DNA from: JAOPZW01 sp963807305
GTDB taxonomy: Bacteria > Actinomycetota > Thermoleophilia > Solirubrobacterales > Solirubrobacteraceae
Assembly (NCBI GenBank): GCA_963807305.1
Contig: CAWEBN010000011.1
Span: 1-64,000, forward strand
Length of the DNA: 64,000 nt
Reading direction: 5' to 3'
Shown here: positions 1 through 7,829 of the stretch, in pieces
How the letters are laid out: each line of letters begins with the position of its first letter
How positions within the stretch are numbered: the first letter of the stretch is position 1
Position numbers and translations under genes: made by a program
The notes under the pieces: model-generated
Told to the model about the DNA's origin: nothing
Database searches by the model: none
The model's input: only the letters and a program-made list of their open reading frames with translations

Positions 1-2
1 AG

Positions 3-797
3 CCCCAGCGCGACCGCATCTCGCTCGGGCCCAAGCGCGAGGTGTGGCACGGCCTCGGCGTCGTCGGGCCGCTGGCGCGGCGCGTGGCCGACGCCGCGCT
101 CTTCCTCGAGGCGGCGACGGGCGGCGGCGGATTCGTCGAGGCGGCCGCGCGCGAGCCGGAGCGCCTGCGGATCGCCGTGTCGACCAAGCTCCCGCCCGGG
201 GTCCTGGCACGGCTCGGGGGCGAGCAGCGCCAGGCGGTCGAGGACACCGCGACGCTCCTGCGCTCGCTCGGCCACGAGGTCTTCGAGCGCGAGATCGACT
301 ACGGGCCGGCGGCCTGGCCGAACCTGGTGGCGCGCTACCTGCGCGGGATCCACGATGACGCGCACGGCATGGAGCACCCGGGGCGCCTCGAGCCGCGCAC
401 CCGGGCGATGGCGCGACTGGGATCGCTCATCCCCGCCGGGCAGGTGGCGAAGGCGCGCGCCGCCGAGGAGGCTCTGGCGGCGCGCATCAACGCGATCTTC
501 GACCACGCCGACGTCGTCCTCACGCCCGGACCCTCGGGGCCGCCGTTCCGCGTCGGCCAGTTCCACGGCCGCGGCGCGCTGTGGACGCTCAACGCCATCT
601 CGGGGCGGGTGCCCTACTACGGGCTGCTCAACGTCACCGGGCAGCCCGGCGCCTCGGTGCCGGCGGGCTTCGACGCGGAGGGCCTGCCACTCGCCGTCCA
701 GCTCGTCGGCCGCCCGCACGACGAGACGACGCTGCTCTCGCTCGCCGCCCAGATCGAGCAGGCGCGACCGTGGGCCGACCGGCGCCCGCCGCTGTGA
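3..797 (+). CDS. Amidase signature-family protein, C-terminal part
   Basis: This is the C-terminal 264 residues of an amidase-signature hydrolase; the reading frame is already open at the first bases of the window, so the true start and the catalytic Ser-cisSer-Lys segment lie upstream. Visible family traits are the GPLARRVADAALFL stretch near the beginning, typical of the region after the Gly/Ser-rich signature, and a C-terminal block (LLNVTGQPGASVPAGF, then LPLAVQLVGRPHDETTLL) that forms the usual end of these enzymes. The likely reaction is hydrolysis of an amide C-N bond in the cytoplasm; the substrate cannot be told. The stop codon overlaps the GTG start of the next gene (GTGA), so the two are probably translationally coupled. 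Confidence 0.9.
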   Translation, partial: PQRDRISLGPKREVWHGLGVVGPLARRVADAALFLEAATGGGGFVEAAAREPERLRIAVSTKLPPGVLARLGGEQRQAVEDTATLLRSLGHEVFEREIDYGPAAWPNLVARYLRGIHDDAHGMEHPGRLEPRTRAMARLGSLIPAGQVAKARAAEEALAARINAIFDHADVVLTPGPSGPPFRVGQFHGRGALWTLNAISGRVPYYGLLNVTGQPGASVPAGFDAEGLPLAVQLVGRPHDETTLLSLAAQIEQARPWADRRPPL

Positions 798-1555
798 GCA
801 CCGACGACCTGCTCGACGTGGCGGTGGCCGCGGCACGCGCGTCGGCCGCCGTGCTGCTCGAGTACCACGAGCACGGGGTGCGGGAGGTCGCGGCCAAGTC
901 GACGCCCACGGACCTCGTCTCCGAGGCCGACCTCGAGGCCGAGCGCGCGATCCGCGAGCTCATCGCGGCGCGCCGGCCCGGCGACGCGATCCTGGGGGAG
1001 GAGGGCGACGACGTGCCCGGCTCGACCGGGCTGCGCTGGGTCGTCGACCCGCTCGACGGCACCATCAACTACCTGTTCGGGATCCCGCAATGGTGCGTGT
1101 CGGTGGCCTGCGAGGGTCAGGTCGGCGTCGTCCTCGATCCATTGCGCGACGAGCTCTTCACGGTGCGCGCCGGGGAGCGCTCGCTGCTCAACGGCGAACC
1201 GATGCGCGGGTCTTCGCGCGACGACGTCGGCACGGCGATGGTGGCGACCGGCTTCGGCTACGACGCCCGGGTGCGCGCGGCGCAGGCCGCGGTCGTGGCG
1301 CGGCTGCTGCCGCAGGTGCGCGACATCCGCCGGCTCGGCTCGGCGGCGCTCGACCTCGCGTGGCTGGCCGCCGGGCGCTACGACGCCTACTACGAGTACG
1401 GCCTCAACGCGTGGGACTGGGCGGCGGGGGAGATGCTCTGCGGCGCGGTCGGCCTCGAGACCCGCCACCTCGCGGCGCTGCCGGGCACCGGGGCCGGGCT
1501 GCTCGTCGCGGCGCCCGCGATCGTCGACGCGCTGGAGGCGATCGTCACCGAATGA
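794..1555 (+). CDS. Inositol monophosphatase family protein
   Basis: Predicted Mg2+-dependent phosphatase of the inositol monophosphatase superfamily (253 residues, normal length). All three metal-binding motifs are visible: Glu69 in the GEEGDD stretch, DPLDGTINY with Asp85 and Asp88, and the late WDWAAGE motif with Asp208. The GTG start is chosen because it overlaps the upstream amidase stop by four bases and gives a normal N-terminus. Substrate could be inositol-1-phosphate, histidinol phosphate or another sugar phosphate; the sequence alone does not decide. The 3' end overlaps the convergent VOC gene by 11 bases. Confidence 0.93.
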   Translation: MSTDDLLDVAVAAARASAAVLLEYHEHGVREVAAKSTPTDLVSEADLEAERAIRELIAARRPGDAILGEEGDDVPGSTGLRWVVDPLDGTINYLFGIPQWCVSVACEGQVGVVLDPLRDELFTVRAGERSLLNGEPMRGSSRDDVGTAMVATGFGYDARVRAAQAAVVARLLPQVRDIRRLGSAALDLAWLAAGRYDAYYEYGLNAWDWAAGEMLCGAVGLETRHLAALPGTGAGLLVAAPAIVDALEAIVTE

Positions 1556-2120
1556 CGTCGCCGGAGCCCAGGCCGACGGCGCGCAGGCCGGGAGCCTCGC
1601 CGGCGGCGTAGCGCACGGGCAGCTCTTCACCGCCGCCCAGCCACTCGTGCAGGCGCTCGGGTTGCGCCGCCAGCTCGATCCACGCGATGCCGCCGGCGCC
1701 GCCGGTCGCGCCGGGATCCGCGATGCCCGGGTCGCGCTGGAGGAAGAAGGGCAGCCAGGGCTCGGCCATGGCCTGCGCGACGCCGGTCAGGCGAGCGGTC
1801 AGGCCGTCGCGCTCGATGCTCGTCACCTCGAGGCCGAGGCGCTCTGCCTGGGCCGGCACGTCCTCGACCGCCACGGCCCAGCCGCGGAGGCCGTCCGGCG
1901 CCGCCGCCACCGCCCGGCCGATGGCCGAGGCCGCCGCCTCCTCGGGGTCGGCCACGGCCAGCACCTCGAGGTAGCCGCCGCCCAGCGGGAAGACGCGGTT
2001 GTGCGTCCCGATCCCGACGTGCCGGCCGCCGCCGCCGGACGGGAGCCCGTACAGGTCGGCGAGCCGGTCGGCGGCGGCGTTGAGGTCGCCCGCGACCCAG
2101 ATGACGTGGTCGATGCGCAT
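1545..2120 (-). CDS. VOC-fold (glyoxalase-like) protein
   Basis: A 191-residue protein of the vicinal-oxygen-chelate fold, best matching the glyoxalase-like subgroup that begins with the pattern IDHVIWVAGDLNAAAD and continues with a long N-terminal domain. The ATG at 2120 is preferred: it sits in a TGATG overlap with the stop of the upstream PPOX-fold gene, and the in-frame extension before it is the shadow of that gene. No specific substrate can be assigned. The two genes form a small operon on the minus strand whose end runs 11 bases into the inositol-phosphatase gene. Confidence 0.85.
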   Translation of the reverse strand: MRIDHVIWVAGDLNAAADRLADLYGLPSGGGGRHVGIGTHNRVFPLGGGYLEVLAVADPEEAAASAIGRAVAAAPDGLRGWAVAVEDVPAQAERLGLEVTSIERDGLTARLTGVAQAMAEPWLPFFLQRDPGIADPGATGGAGGIAWIELAAQPERLHEWLGGGEELPVRYAAGEAPGLRAVGLGSGDVIR

Positions 2121-2521
2121 CAACCGCCGCGATGCACGACGCGCTCGGGCGCGAAGCGCAGCGTCACGCGGACCTCGCCCGGCTTGAGGGGCGGGTAGGG
2201 ACGGCCCTCGTACTTCTCGCTGAGGGCGTCGATGACGGCCTGGCCATCGTCCTCGCTGGCCGACTCGAGGACCGCCTGGATGAACACGTACTCGTACTGG
2301 TTCTCGGCGTTGGCGATGAGCAGGGTCGCGCGCCCCGTGCGCTTGACGTTCTCCGGCCACCGCCGGCCCTGGGCCGAGTTGAGGACGACGTGGTCGCCGT
2401 CGACGTCCGACCAGACGAGCGTCGCGTGGATCGAGCCGTTCTCGTTGAGCGTCGCGACGTGGCAGAAGTTGCGGCCCTGGATGAGCTCGCGAACCGGGTC
2501 GGTCAGGGTGCTGCGCGGCAT
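2120..2521 (-). CDS. Pyridoxamine 5'-phosphate oxidase-fold (PPOX/F420) protein
   Basis: A 133-residue split-barrel protein of the actinobacterial PPOX class. Typical elements are the opening helix with VRELIQGRNFCHVATLNE, the strand GSIHATLVWSD, the stretch PENVKRTGRATLLI and a late QAVLES strand. Members bind flavin or the deazaflavin F420 and reduce small molecules; which one applies here is inference. The ATG at 2521 starts right at the conserved domain, whereas the longer in-frame extension overlaps the upstream regulator gene and looks non-coding. It lies 16 bases downstream of the Lrp-type regulator gene on the same strand and overlaps the VOC gene by one base, so these three may be cotranscribed. 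Confidence 0.86.
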   Translation of the reverse strand: MPRSTLTDPVRELIQGRNFCHVATLNENGSIHATLVWSDVDGDHVVLNSAQGRRWPENVKRTGRATLLIANAENQYEYVFIQAVLESASEDDGQAVIDALSEKYEGRPYPPLKPGEVRVTLRFAPERVVHRGG

Positions 2522-2537
2522 GGCGCAACCATACGCG

Positions 2538-3011
2538 TCACTGCTTGGCGGCCGCCTGCACCAGCGGCCCGGTGCGGTGGGCGATCTGGGTCGAGAGCAC
2601 GATGTAGCTCGTCGAGCGCCGGACCGCCGATGTGCTGAGCAGGCGGTTGATGATCTCCTGCAGTTGCTCGGTGTCGTGGGCGGCGACGCGGCACAGCAGG
2701 TCGCGCGGGCCACTGGTGGCATGGGCCTCGAGGACCTCGGGAACCGATTCCAGGTGCGCGATGGCCTCGATCAGCCGCCCCTGCGTGATCTCCAGGAAGA
2801 CGAAGGCGAGCACGGGATAGCCGATCTTCGACGGGTCGATCTCCGGCCCGAAGCTGCGGATGACGCCGCGGTCGGTGAGCTTGGCCAGGCGCGCCTGCAC
2901 GGTGCCGCGCGCGACGTTGAGCCGCCGCGAGGCCTCCATCAGGCCGATGCGCGGCTCGGCGGCCATGAGGGCGATCAGCCGTGCGTCGAGGTCGTCAATC
3001 GGACTGGTCAT
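2538..3011 (-). CDS. Lrp/AsnC-family transcriptional regulator
   Basis: A 157-residue feast/famine regulator. The N-terminal winged helix-turn-helix (about residues 1-60, starting DDLDARLIALMAAEPRIG and containing GTVQARLAKLTDRGVI) is followed by the RAM ligand-binding domain (about 70-150). Such proteins form octamers or disks and sense amino acids. The gene is divergent from phhA with 128 bases between the two start codons. The obvious inference is that it controls phenylalanine hydroxylase in response to Phe or Tyr. The ATG is almost at the edge of an imperfect inverted repeat (3013-3036), which suggests autoregulation and a very short or absent leader. Confidence 0.93.
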   Translation of the reverse strand: MTSPIDDLDARLIALMAAEPRIGLMEASRRLNVARGTVQARLAKLTDRGVIRSFGPEIDPSKIGYPVLAFVFLEITQGRLIEAIAHLESVPEVLEAHATSGPRDLLCRVAAHDTEQLQEIINRLLSTSAVRRSTSYIVLSTQIAHRTGPLVQAAAKQ

Positions 3012-3012
3012 A

Positions 3013-3036
3013 TTGCACAGAACCTATCGTGCTCAA
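3013..3036. promoter_or_regulatory. Imperfect inverted repeat, candidate Lrp-type operator
   Basis: A 24-base element of the form TTG-n18-CAA, with further partial symmetry (TTGcaCA left, gTGctCAA right), lies immediately upstream of the Lrp-type gene start and 104 bases before the phhA start. Position and loose symmetry fit an Lrp/AsnC operator; the assignment is inference. Confidence 0.35.
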
Positions 3037-3139
3037 CTGGACGATGTTGGGCGTCCTGACCGGTCAGAGCACGCAGACTTGCCAGTCCTCGCGCGACGTG
3101 GTGCCCTTGTGGCGGAGCGCACCACCCGAGGAGGGGGAG

Positions 3140-4033
3140 ATGTTCGAAGAGGCTCAGCTGTACTCGCCGGTCACCCAGCGCGAGGACGGCAAGGTCGAGG
3201 TCCACCTCGGCCAGGACCATCCGGGGTTCAACGACCCGGAGTACCGCAAGCGTCGCAACGAGATCGCGGCCGCCGCGATGGCGTGGACGCCCGGTGAGCC
3301 GATCCCGCACGTCGACTACACCGAGGTCGAGCACGAGATCTGGCGCGTCGTGTGCCGCGAGCTGCATGACAAGCACGAGAAGTACGCCTGCCGCGACTAC
3401 CTGGAGGGCAAGGCCCGCCTCGCGCTGCCCGAGGACCGCGTCCCGCAGCTCAGCGAGGTGACCGCCGGTCTGCGCCCGCTCACGGGCTTCGAGTACCACT
3501 GCGCCCCCGGTCTCGTCCCGCTGCGCGAGTTCTACGGCGCGCTGGCCGACCGCGTGTTCCACTCCACGCAGTACGTGCGCCATCCGTCCGAGCCGCTCTA
3601 CACGCCCGAGCCGGACATCATCCACGAGGTCATCGGGCACGGGAACATGCTCGCGAGCCCCCGCTTCGCCGAGGTCAAGCGCCTCGCCGGCGACGCGGCC
3701 CGCCGCGTCGAGACCGACGAGGCCCTGCAGGTCATCGCCGACGTCTTCTGGTTCACGCTCGAGTTCGGCGTCATCCACGAGGACGGCGAGCTCAAGGCCT
3801 ACGGCGCCGGCATCCTCTCGAGCTACGGCGAGATCGAGGAGTTCCGCCACACGGAGATCCGCCCGATCGACCTCGCCGAGATGAGCGCGATCGAGTACGA
3901 CATCACCAAGTACCAGCCGATCCTGTACGCGGCCGAGTCGATGGACCACCTCGAGGACGTCGTCGGCGGGTTCTTCGCCACGGCCGACGACGACACTCCG
4001 GCGCGCCTTGCGCGCGGGCTCGCCGCCGCCTAG
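3140..4033 (+). CDS. phhA: Phenylalanine 4-monooxygenase (pterin-dependent)
   Basis: Converts phenylalanine to tyrosine with O2 and a tetrahydropterin, the first step of Phe catabolism, in the cytoplasm. The 297-residue protein carries the aromatic-amino-acid-hydroxylase core: EPDIIHEVIGHGN supplies iron ligands His162 and His167, and FWFTLEFG supplies Glu208, the 2-His-1-carboxylate triad. There is no N-terminal ACT domain, as in bacterial enzymes. ATG at 3140 is preferred over the upstream in-frame starts because GAGGAGGGGGAG lies just before it and homology begins at the following residues. The divergent Lrp-type gene is the likely regulator. No pterin-4a-carbinolamine dehydratase is in the window. 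Confidence 0.96.
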   Translation: MFEEAQLYSPVTQREDGKVEVHLGQDHPGFNDPEYRKRRNEIAAAAMAWTPGEPIPHVDYTEVEHEIWRVVCRELHDKHEKYACRDYLEGKARLALPEDRVPQLSEVTAGLRPLTGFEYHCAPGLVPLREFYGALADRVFHSTQYVRHPSEPLYTPEPDIIHEVIGHGNMLASPRFAEVKRLAGDAARRVETDEALQVIADVFWFTLEFGVIHEDGELKAYGAGILSSYGEIEEFRHTEIRPIDLAEMSAIEYDITKYQPILYAAESMDHLEDVVGGFFATADDDTPARLARGLAAA

Positions 4034-4094
4034 CGGCGGGCGGTTACCAGAGGTCGCCGGTCACCGCGGGCCGTCGCTCGCCACAGGCCGCCGC

Positions 4095-4721
4095 TCACCA
4101 CATCCGCTCGCGGATGCTCTCGTCTAGCTCCGCGCGGGTCTGCTCGACGGTCAGGCCGGGCGTGTCGCGGTGGTCGCGGTAGATCTCGGCTGCCGACGGC
4201 AGCTCGTCAGGCGGCGTCCATGTCGACGGGTCCCAGACCCCGCCCCGCAGGAAGGCCTTGGGGCAGTGCAGGTAGGCCTCGTGGACCTCGACGTGGAGCG
4301 CCATCCGCGGCGGCTTCGTCCCGCCTGTCGGCAGGGTCTCCAGCAGCTCGGGATCGCGCGTCAGCGTCGCGCGCCCGTTGACCCGCAGCGTCTCGCCCAT
4401 CCCGGGCAGCAGGAAGAGCAGGCCGACGTGCGGGTTCTCCAGCACGTTGAGGTGCGAGTCCTGGCGGCGGTTGCCGGTGTAGTCCGGGATCGCGAGCCGG
4501 CGGTCGTCGAGCACGCGCGCGAAGCCCGGCGGCCCGCCGCGCGGCGAGCAGTCGCAGCGCCCGGCGGCGTCCGCGGTGGCGAGCAGCGCGATCGGCGAGC
4601 GCGCGATGAAGTCGCGGCAGTGGGGGTCGAGGTGATCGAGCTGCTTGTCGAGCACCCGCTGGTTCGGCTCGCCGATGTGCTCGCGCAGGTCGTCGAAGGC
4701 GCTGATGGCGTGGTCGAGCAT
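4095..4721 (-). CDS. Pyridoxamine 5'-phosphate oxidase-family protein, MSMEG_1061-like
   Basis: A 208-residue FMN-binding split-barrel protein resembling the actinobacterial MSMEG_1061 subfamily: an N-terminal helical segment (QRVLDKQLDHLDPHCRDFI), then SPIALLATADAAGRCDCSPRGG, a strand with LAIPDYTGNRRQDSHLNVLENP, and a C-terminal HCPKAFLR motif. These motifs are usual for this family of putative flavin reductases/oxidases of unknown substrate. ATG 4721 is chosen since the ORF upstream of it has no family similarity and overlaps the homing-endonuclease-like gene. It converges with phhA, 61 bases apart. Confidence 0.85.
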   Translation of the reverse strand: MLDHAISAFDDLREHIGEPNQRVLDKQLDHLDPHCRDFIARSPIALLATADAAGRCDCSPRGGPPGFARVLDDRRLAIPDYTGNRRQDSHLNVLENPHVGLLFLLPGMGETLRVNGRATLTRDPELLETLPTGGTKPPRMALHVEVHEAYLHCPKAFLRGGVWDPSTWTPPDELPSAAEIYRDHRDTPGLTVEQTRAELDESIRERMW

Positions 4722-4774
4722 GTCCCCAAGGCTAAGGCCATCGTCGAGCGCGTCGAACCGGCGAGAACGCCGGC

Positions 4775-5518
4775 CTATCGCTTGGGCCCGATGAACTCGT
4801 CGAGCCTCGCGACCGAGTCGCGGCGAGCAACGGAGATCGAGTCCCGGTTCATGACACGCCACTGCACGCCGATCGCGTCGCACGCCTCGCAGAAGATGCC
4901 CTTGATGTCCTCCGAGCGATTCGTGAACTCGTAGCGGACGTACTCGTAGGTCTTCTTCGGGTGCCTGATGCGATTGATGTGGCGCGAGCCATCGGAGTGG
5001 ATCAGCCCGCGCACGAGTTGCTCAGGGTGGGCGTCCACGATCCGCTGCTGCCACGGCGCGAGCACGATGGGCCGATCGTGCTTGCGGCCGGGGCCGTGCT
5101 GCGGGAAGAGGCACGGCCAGTGCTTCCAGTACGACGAGACGTCCAATGCGCGGGAGTGGATGCGTGGCTGGAGCGCGGCGCGACGCCCGCGGACGTCTTC
5201 GATCGCGAGCGCGATCCACCAGGCGATGTTCAGGTGCAGCAGGTCGCACGCGACCCGCAGCCTGTAGACCCCGCGCCGGGTGAGGACGATGTGTCCGTCG
5301 CCGAGATAGGCGCCCAGCAGATAGGCGTAGCTGGCTCCGGGAAGACGTTCCGGTGCTCCTGCGCAGACCACGCACCTTGACCGTCTGTCGTGTGGAGGCG
5401 AGCGCCGCCAGTCACAGATCGTGCGGCGGGGGATCCCGGTCTCGCGCTCGATCTGGCAATCGTTCAAGCCGGCGGCGAGGAGCGTCGCAACCTGCTCATG
5501 TTCCCTGATCGAACGCAC
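4775..5518 (-). CDS. Free-standing LAGLIDADG homing-endonuclease-like protein with HTH
   Basis: A 247-residue protein with three visible parts. Residues about 8-40 form a resolvase-like helix-turn-helix (VATLLAAGLNDCQIERETG then IPRRTICDWRR); residues 49-52 are a CxxC pair; and two LAGLIDADG-type helices follow, YLLGAYLGDG at about 66-75 and LVRGLIHSDG at about 168-177. Both acidic residues of the presumed active sites (Asp74, Asp176) are kept. The family is known for making site-specific cuts that spread the gene itself, but activity here is inference. It starts 33 bases after tRNA-Leu(CAA) on the same strand. A broken paralogue sits beside a tRNA at 8860-9505. It could instead act as a DNA-binding regulator. 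Confidence 0.82.
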   Translation of the reverse strand: MRSIREHEQVATLLAAGLNDCQIERETGIPRRTICDWRRSPPHDRRSRCVVCAGAPERLPGASYAYLLGAYLGDGHIVLTRRGVYRLRVACDLLHLNIAWWIALAIEDVRGRRAALQPRIHSRALDVSSYWKHWPCLFPQHGPGRKHDRPIVLAPWQQRIVDAHPEQLVRGLIHSDGSRHINRIRHPKKTYEYVRYEFTNRSEDIKGIFCEACDAIGVQWRVMNRDSISVARRDSVARLDEFIGPKR

Positions 5519-5550
5519 GTTCGTAGCGTGCCAGGCGGGCCGGACGACGA

Positions 5551-5634
5551 TGCCCGGGGCGGGATTCGAACCCGCATGCCCTTACGGACAATCGCTTTTG
5601 AGGCGATCCTGTAAACCAGTTCCAGCACCCGGGC
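5551..5634 (-). tRNA. tRNA-Leu(CAA)
   Basis: An 84-base cloverleaf reads on the minus strand. The acceptor stem is GCCCGGG/CCCGGGC with discriminator A; the anticodon stem ATCGC/GCGAT encloses loop CTCAAAA (anticodon CAA, decoding UUG). A long class II variable arm TGTCC/GGGCA and a GCGGG-TTCGAAT-CCCGC T-arm follow. CCA is not encoded. It lies between a membrane-protein gene and the homing-endonuclease-like gene on the same strand. Confidence 0.96.
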
Positions 5635-5652
5635 GGGCGGTCACAGGGTACG

Positions 5653-6135
5653 TCAGCCGGCGGCAGGCGCGGGCGTCGTCGAGCCGTCGGAGCGGCGCTC
5701 GACCTCGACGTTCCATTCCTGCGAGAAGGCCTGCATCGAGAAGAAGATGAGCAGGGCCTGGACCGGGACGATGAGCAGCGTGATGAGCCCGAGCAGGCTC
5801 GAGTCGAGCGCGGGGTCGGTGAAGCCGGTCTTGTCGCGCTCGAACCACGCCGGCCCCGCCACGGCGGCGAAGATGAGCAGGATGATGGCGAGCGCCGCGG
5901 CCACCGGCAGCACGCCGCGGTTCCAGCGCGCGACGTAGAACGCCATCCCCAGGTAGATGATGATGTACGCGATCTGCAGGAGCTTTGCCCCCTGCAGGGC
6001 GTCCCAGCCCCCGATCGTCACGATCAGGACGAGCGCCGCCGAGGCGAGCAGGAGCAGGATGACGACGGCCCGGCTCGCCTTGCTCGAGGCCTTCTTGCGG
6101 TTGGGACGCTCGATCCTGACCTCATCCTCGGCCAT
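5653..6135 (-). CDS. Small membrane protein of unknown function, about four helices
   Basis: A 160-residue integral membrane protein. A basic cytoplasmic N-terminus (ERPNRKKASSKASR) precedes four hydrophobic segments: about residues 23-41, 50-67, 76-94 and 115-137. A short charged tail ending in Thr/Pro/Ala follows. I do not recognise a family. The start could also be the ATG at 6153, six codons upstream; 6135 gives the more natural acidic-basic N-terminus. Its stop is 18 bases before tRNA-Leu(CAA), so read-through into the tRNA is likely. Confidence 0.75.
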   Translation of the reverse strand: MAEDEVRIERPNRKKASSKASRAVVILLLLASAALVLIVTIGGWDALQGAKLLQIAYIIIYLGMAFYVARWNRGVLPVAAALAIILLIFAAVAGPAWFERDKTGFTDPALDSSLLGLITLLIVPVQALLIFFSMQAFSQEWNVEVERRSDGSTTPAPAAG

Positions 6136-6186
6136 GCCCAGCGGACCATACAATCCGGCGCGAGCCGCATGCGACGGTTCGCGCGA

Positions 6187-6268
6187 GCGGGCGTGGTGAA
6201 ACTGGTAGACACGCCGGCTTTAGGTGCCGGTGGCGCAAGCCTTGGGGGTTCGAGTCCCTCCGCCCGCA
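6187..6268 (+). tRNA. tRNA-Leu(TAG)
   Basis: An 82-base cloverleaf: acceptor GCGGGCG/CGCCCGC with discriminator A, anticodon stem CCGGC/GCCGG around TTTAGGT (anticodon TAG), a class II variable arm, and a GGGGG-TTCGAGT-CCCTC T-arm (one G-T pair). The 3' end lies one base from the stop codon of the convergent phzF-like gene, so no separate terminator fits between them. Confidence 0.96.
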
Positions 6269-6269
6269 T

Positions 6270-7100
6270 TCACGACGCGGTCAGCGTGCCATCGACGACG
6301 ACGACCGCGTGGCCGGTGAGATGGACCCGGTCGCCGTGGATCGACGTGCGCACGAGGCCGCCGCGTGCGGAGGCCTGGAGGCCGGTGAGCCCGTCGCGGC
6401 CGAGGCGGCTGGACCAGTACGGCGCGAGCGCCGTGTGGGCGCTGCCGGTCACGGGGTCCTCGGGGATGCCGTCGGCGGGGGCGAAGAAGCGCGAGACGAA
6501 GTCATAGCCGCGTTGCGGGTCCGCTGCTGCCGCGGTGGCGATCGTCCCGCGGATGCCGTCGCGGCGGGCGATGTCGGCGATGGCGCTGAGGTCAGGGGCC
6601 AGCGTGCGCACGGCCGGTTCGTCCTCCAGGACGCACAGCAGGTCGCGGAGGGCGCCGGTCGCGTAGGTCGCCTGGGCAGTCGCGCCGAGCGCCTCCGGGA
6701 GGCCCTCGGGCGCGGCGACCTCGGTCGCGGGCGCGGCCGGGAAGTCGAGCGTGATGGTGCCGTCGTCGGCGGTGTGCGCGACAAGCACGCCGCTGTGGCT
6801 CATGAAGCGCACGGTCCCGGGAGCGCCGCGGTCGCGGTGCATGGCGTGTGCGGTGGCCAGGGTCGCGTGGCCGCACAGGTTCGTTTCGACCTCGGGCGTG
6901 AACCAGCGCAGCGCCCAGTCGGCGTCGGCGTCGTCGGTCAGCGGATGCGCGAACGCGGTCTCCGAGAGGTGCATCTCGGCGGCGACTCGCTGCATCCAGG
7001 TCTCGTCGGGCCACGTATCCGCCTCGTCGAGCAGGCAGACAGCCGCAGGGTTGCCGGCGAAGGGCCGGTCGGTGAACGCGTCGATGATGCGGATCCGCAT
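6270..7100 (-). CDS. PhzF-family isomerase/epimerase
   Basis: A 276-residue PhzF-fold protein (two diaminopimelate-epimerase-like halves). Signature blocks are RPFAGNPAAVCLL near residue 12, LSETAF with the catalytic glutamate at 47, ETNLCGHATLA around 72-83, and EDPVTGSAHT near the C-terminus. The fold catalyses proton shifts or isomerisations on small acids; outside phenazine clusters the substrate is generally unknown, and there are no other phenazine genes here. The gene is monocistronic and convergent with tRNA-Leu(TAG). Confidence 0.92.
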   Translation of the reverse strand: MRIRIIDAFTDRPFAGNPAAVCLLDEADTWPDETWMQRVAAEMHLSETAFAHPLTDDADADWALRWFTPEVETNLCGHATLATAHAMHRDRGAPGTVRFMSHSGVLVAHTADDGTITLDFPAAPATEVAAPEGLPEALGATAQATYATGALRDLLCVLEDEPAVRTLAPDLSAIADIARRDGIRGTIATAAAADPQRGYDFVSRFFAPADGIPEDPVTGSAHTALAPYWSSRLGRDGLTGLQASARGGLVRTSIHGDRVHLTGHAVVVVDGTLTAS

Positions 7101-7130
7101 GGCCCAACTCTAGGCCCGGGCCCGCGGGGT

Positions 7131-7679
7131 TCAGTCGGATGGGGCCTCTGCGTCCTCGGGCGGAAGGGTCAGCTCGATGTCGACCTCCGCCAGCTGGAAC
7201 GGCACCACGCGGACCACCTCCTCGTGCTTGTGCTCGAGCCACGCCTGCCATTCCATCCATTCGGCCCTGGGGCTGCTGCCGGCGAGGCGGCTGCTCCAGA
7301 AGTCCTCGCGCGCGCGATCGAAGACGGGCGCCGAGTGCGCGGGAGCGCCGAAGACGTGCGCGACGCCGTAGGCGAAGGCGGAGAACGGAACCGTGTACAC
7401 GTGCCACGGCAGGGCCAGCAGCACGTGCAGCGGCGGCTCGAGCGTCAGGCCCTCGAGCCCTACCCCTGTGGCCTGAGTGTCGTAGTCCAGAGCCCACTCG
7501 CGCCGCGGATGGTCGGGCGGGGGCGCGTCGCGCAGGAGCGTGACGAGGAAGACCTCCTCGAGCGCCGTGAGGATGGCAGCGACCTGGGCGGGGCGGATGA
7601 GATCGTCCGCGCCCAGCCCTTCGAAGACGAGGAGCATCCGCGGCGTCTCGTCGGCTCCTGGTCCGCCCTGCGCGGTCAT
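7131..7679 (-). CDS. Conserved-looking hypothetical protein
   Basis: A 182-residue protein I do not recognise. It is predicted soluble: an N-terminal alpha/beta region (MLLVFEGLGADDLIRPAQVAA) is followed by a hydrophobic mid section (LLALPWHVYTVPFSAFAYGV, about residues 87-107), which could be a single membrane-associated helix. An acidic/aromatic region EWMEWQAWLEHKHEE and a regular beta-like end (VPFQLAEVDIELTLP) complete it. Codon use matches its neighbours. The first ATG is used; a shorter start at the internal methionine before LLVFEG is possible. It lies 30 bases upstream of the PhzF gene on the same strand and may be cotranscribed with it. Confidence 0.6.
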   Translation of the reverse strand: MTAQGGPGADETPRMLLVFEGLGADDLIRPAQVAAILTALEEVFLVTLLRDAPPPDHPRREWALDYDTQATGVGLEGLTLEPPLHVLLALPWHVYTVPFSAFAYGVAHVFGAPAHSAPVFDRAREDFWSSRLAGSSPRAEWMEWQAWLEHKHEEVVRVVPFQLAEVDIELTLPPEDAEAPSD

Positions 7680-7829
7680 GGAGCCGACGTTCGGGAGGCG
7701 GCTGCGGAGTCCTCTTGCCGCTCAGGGCGGCGATCGCGCCCGTTCTCCCTGCTCGGGGGCCTTTTCTCACCCGGTATCGCGGCTAAACGCACCGCGTGAC
7801 AGTCCGTCCGGCTGGGTACCTTGGGGCGC

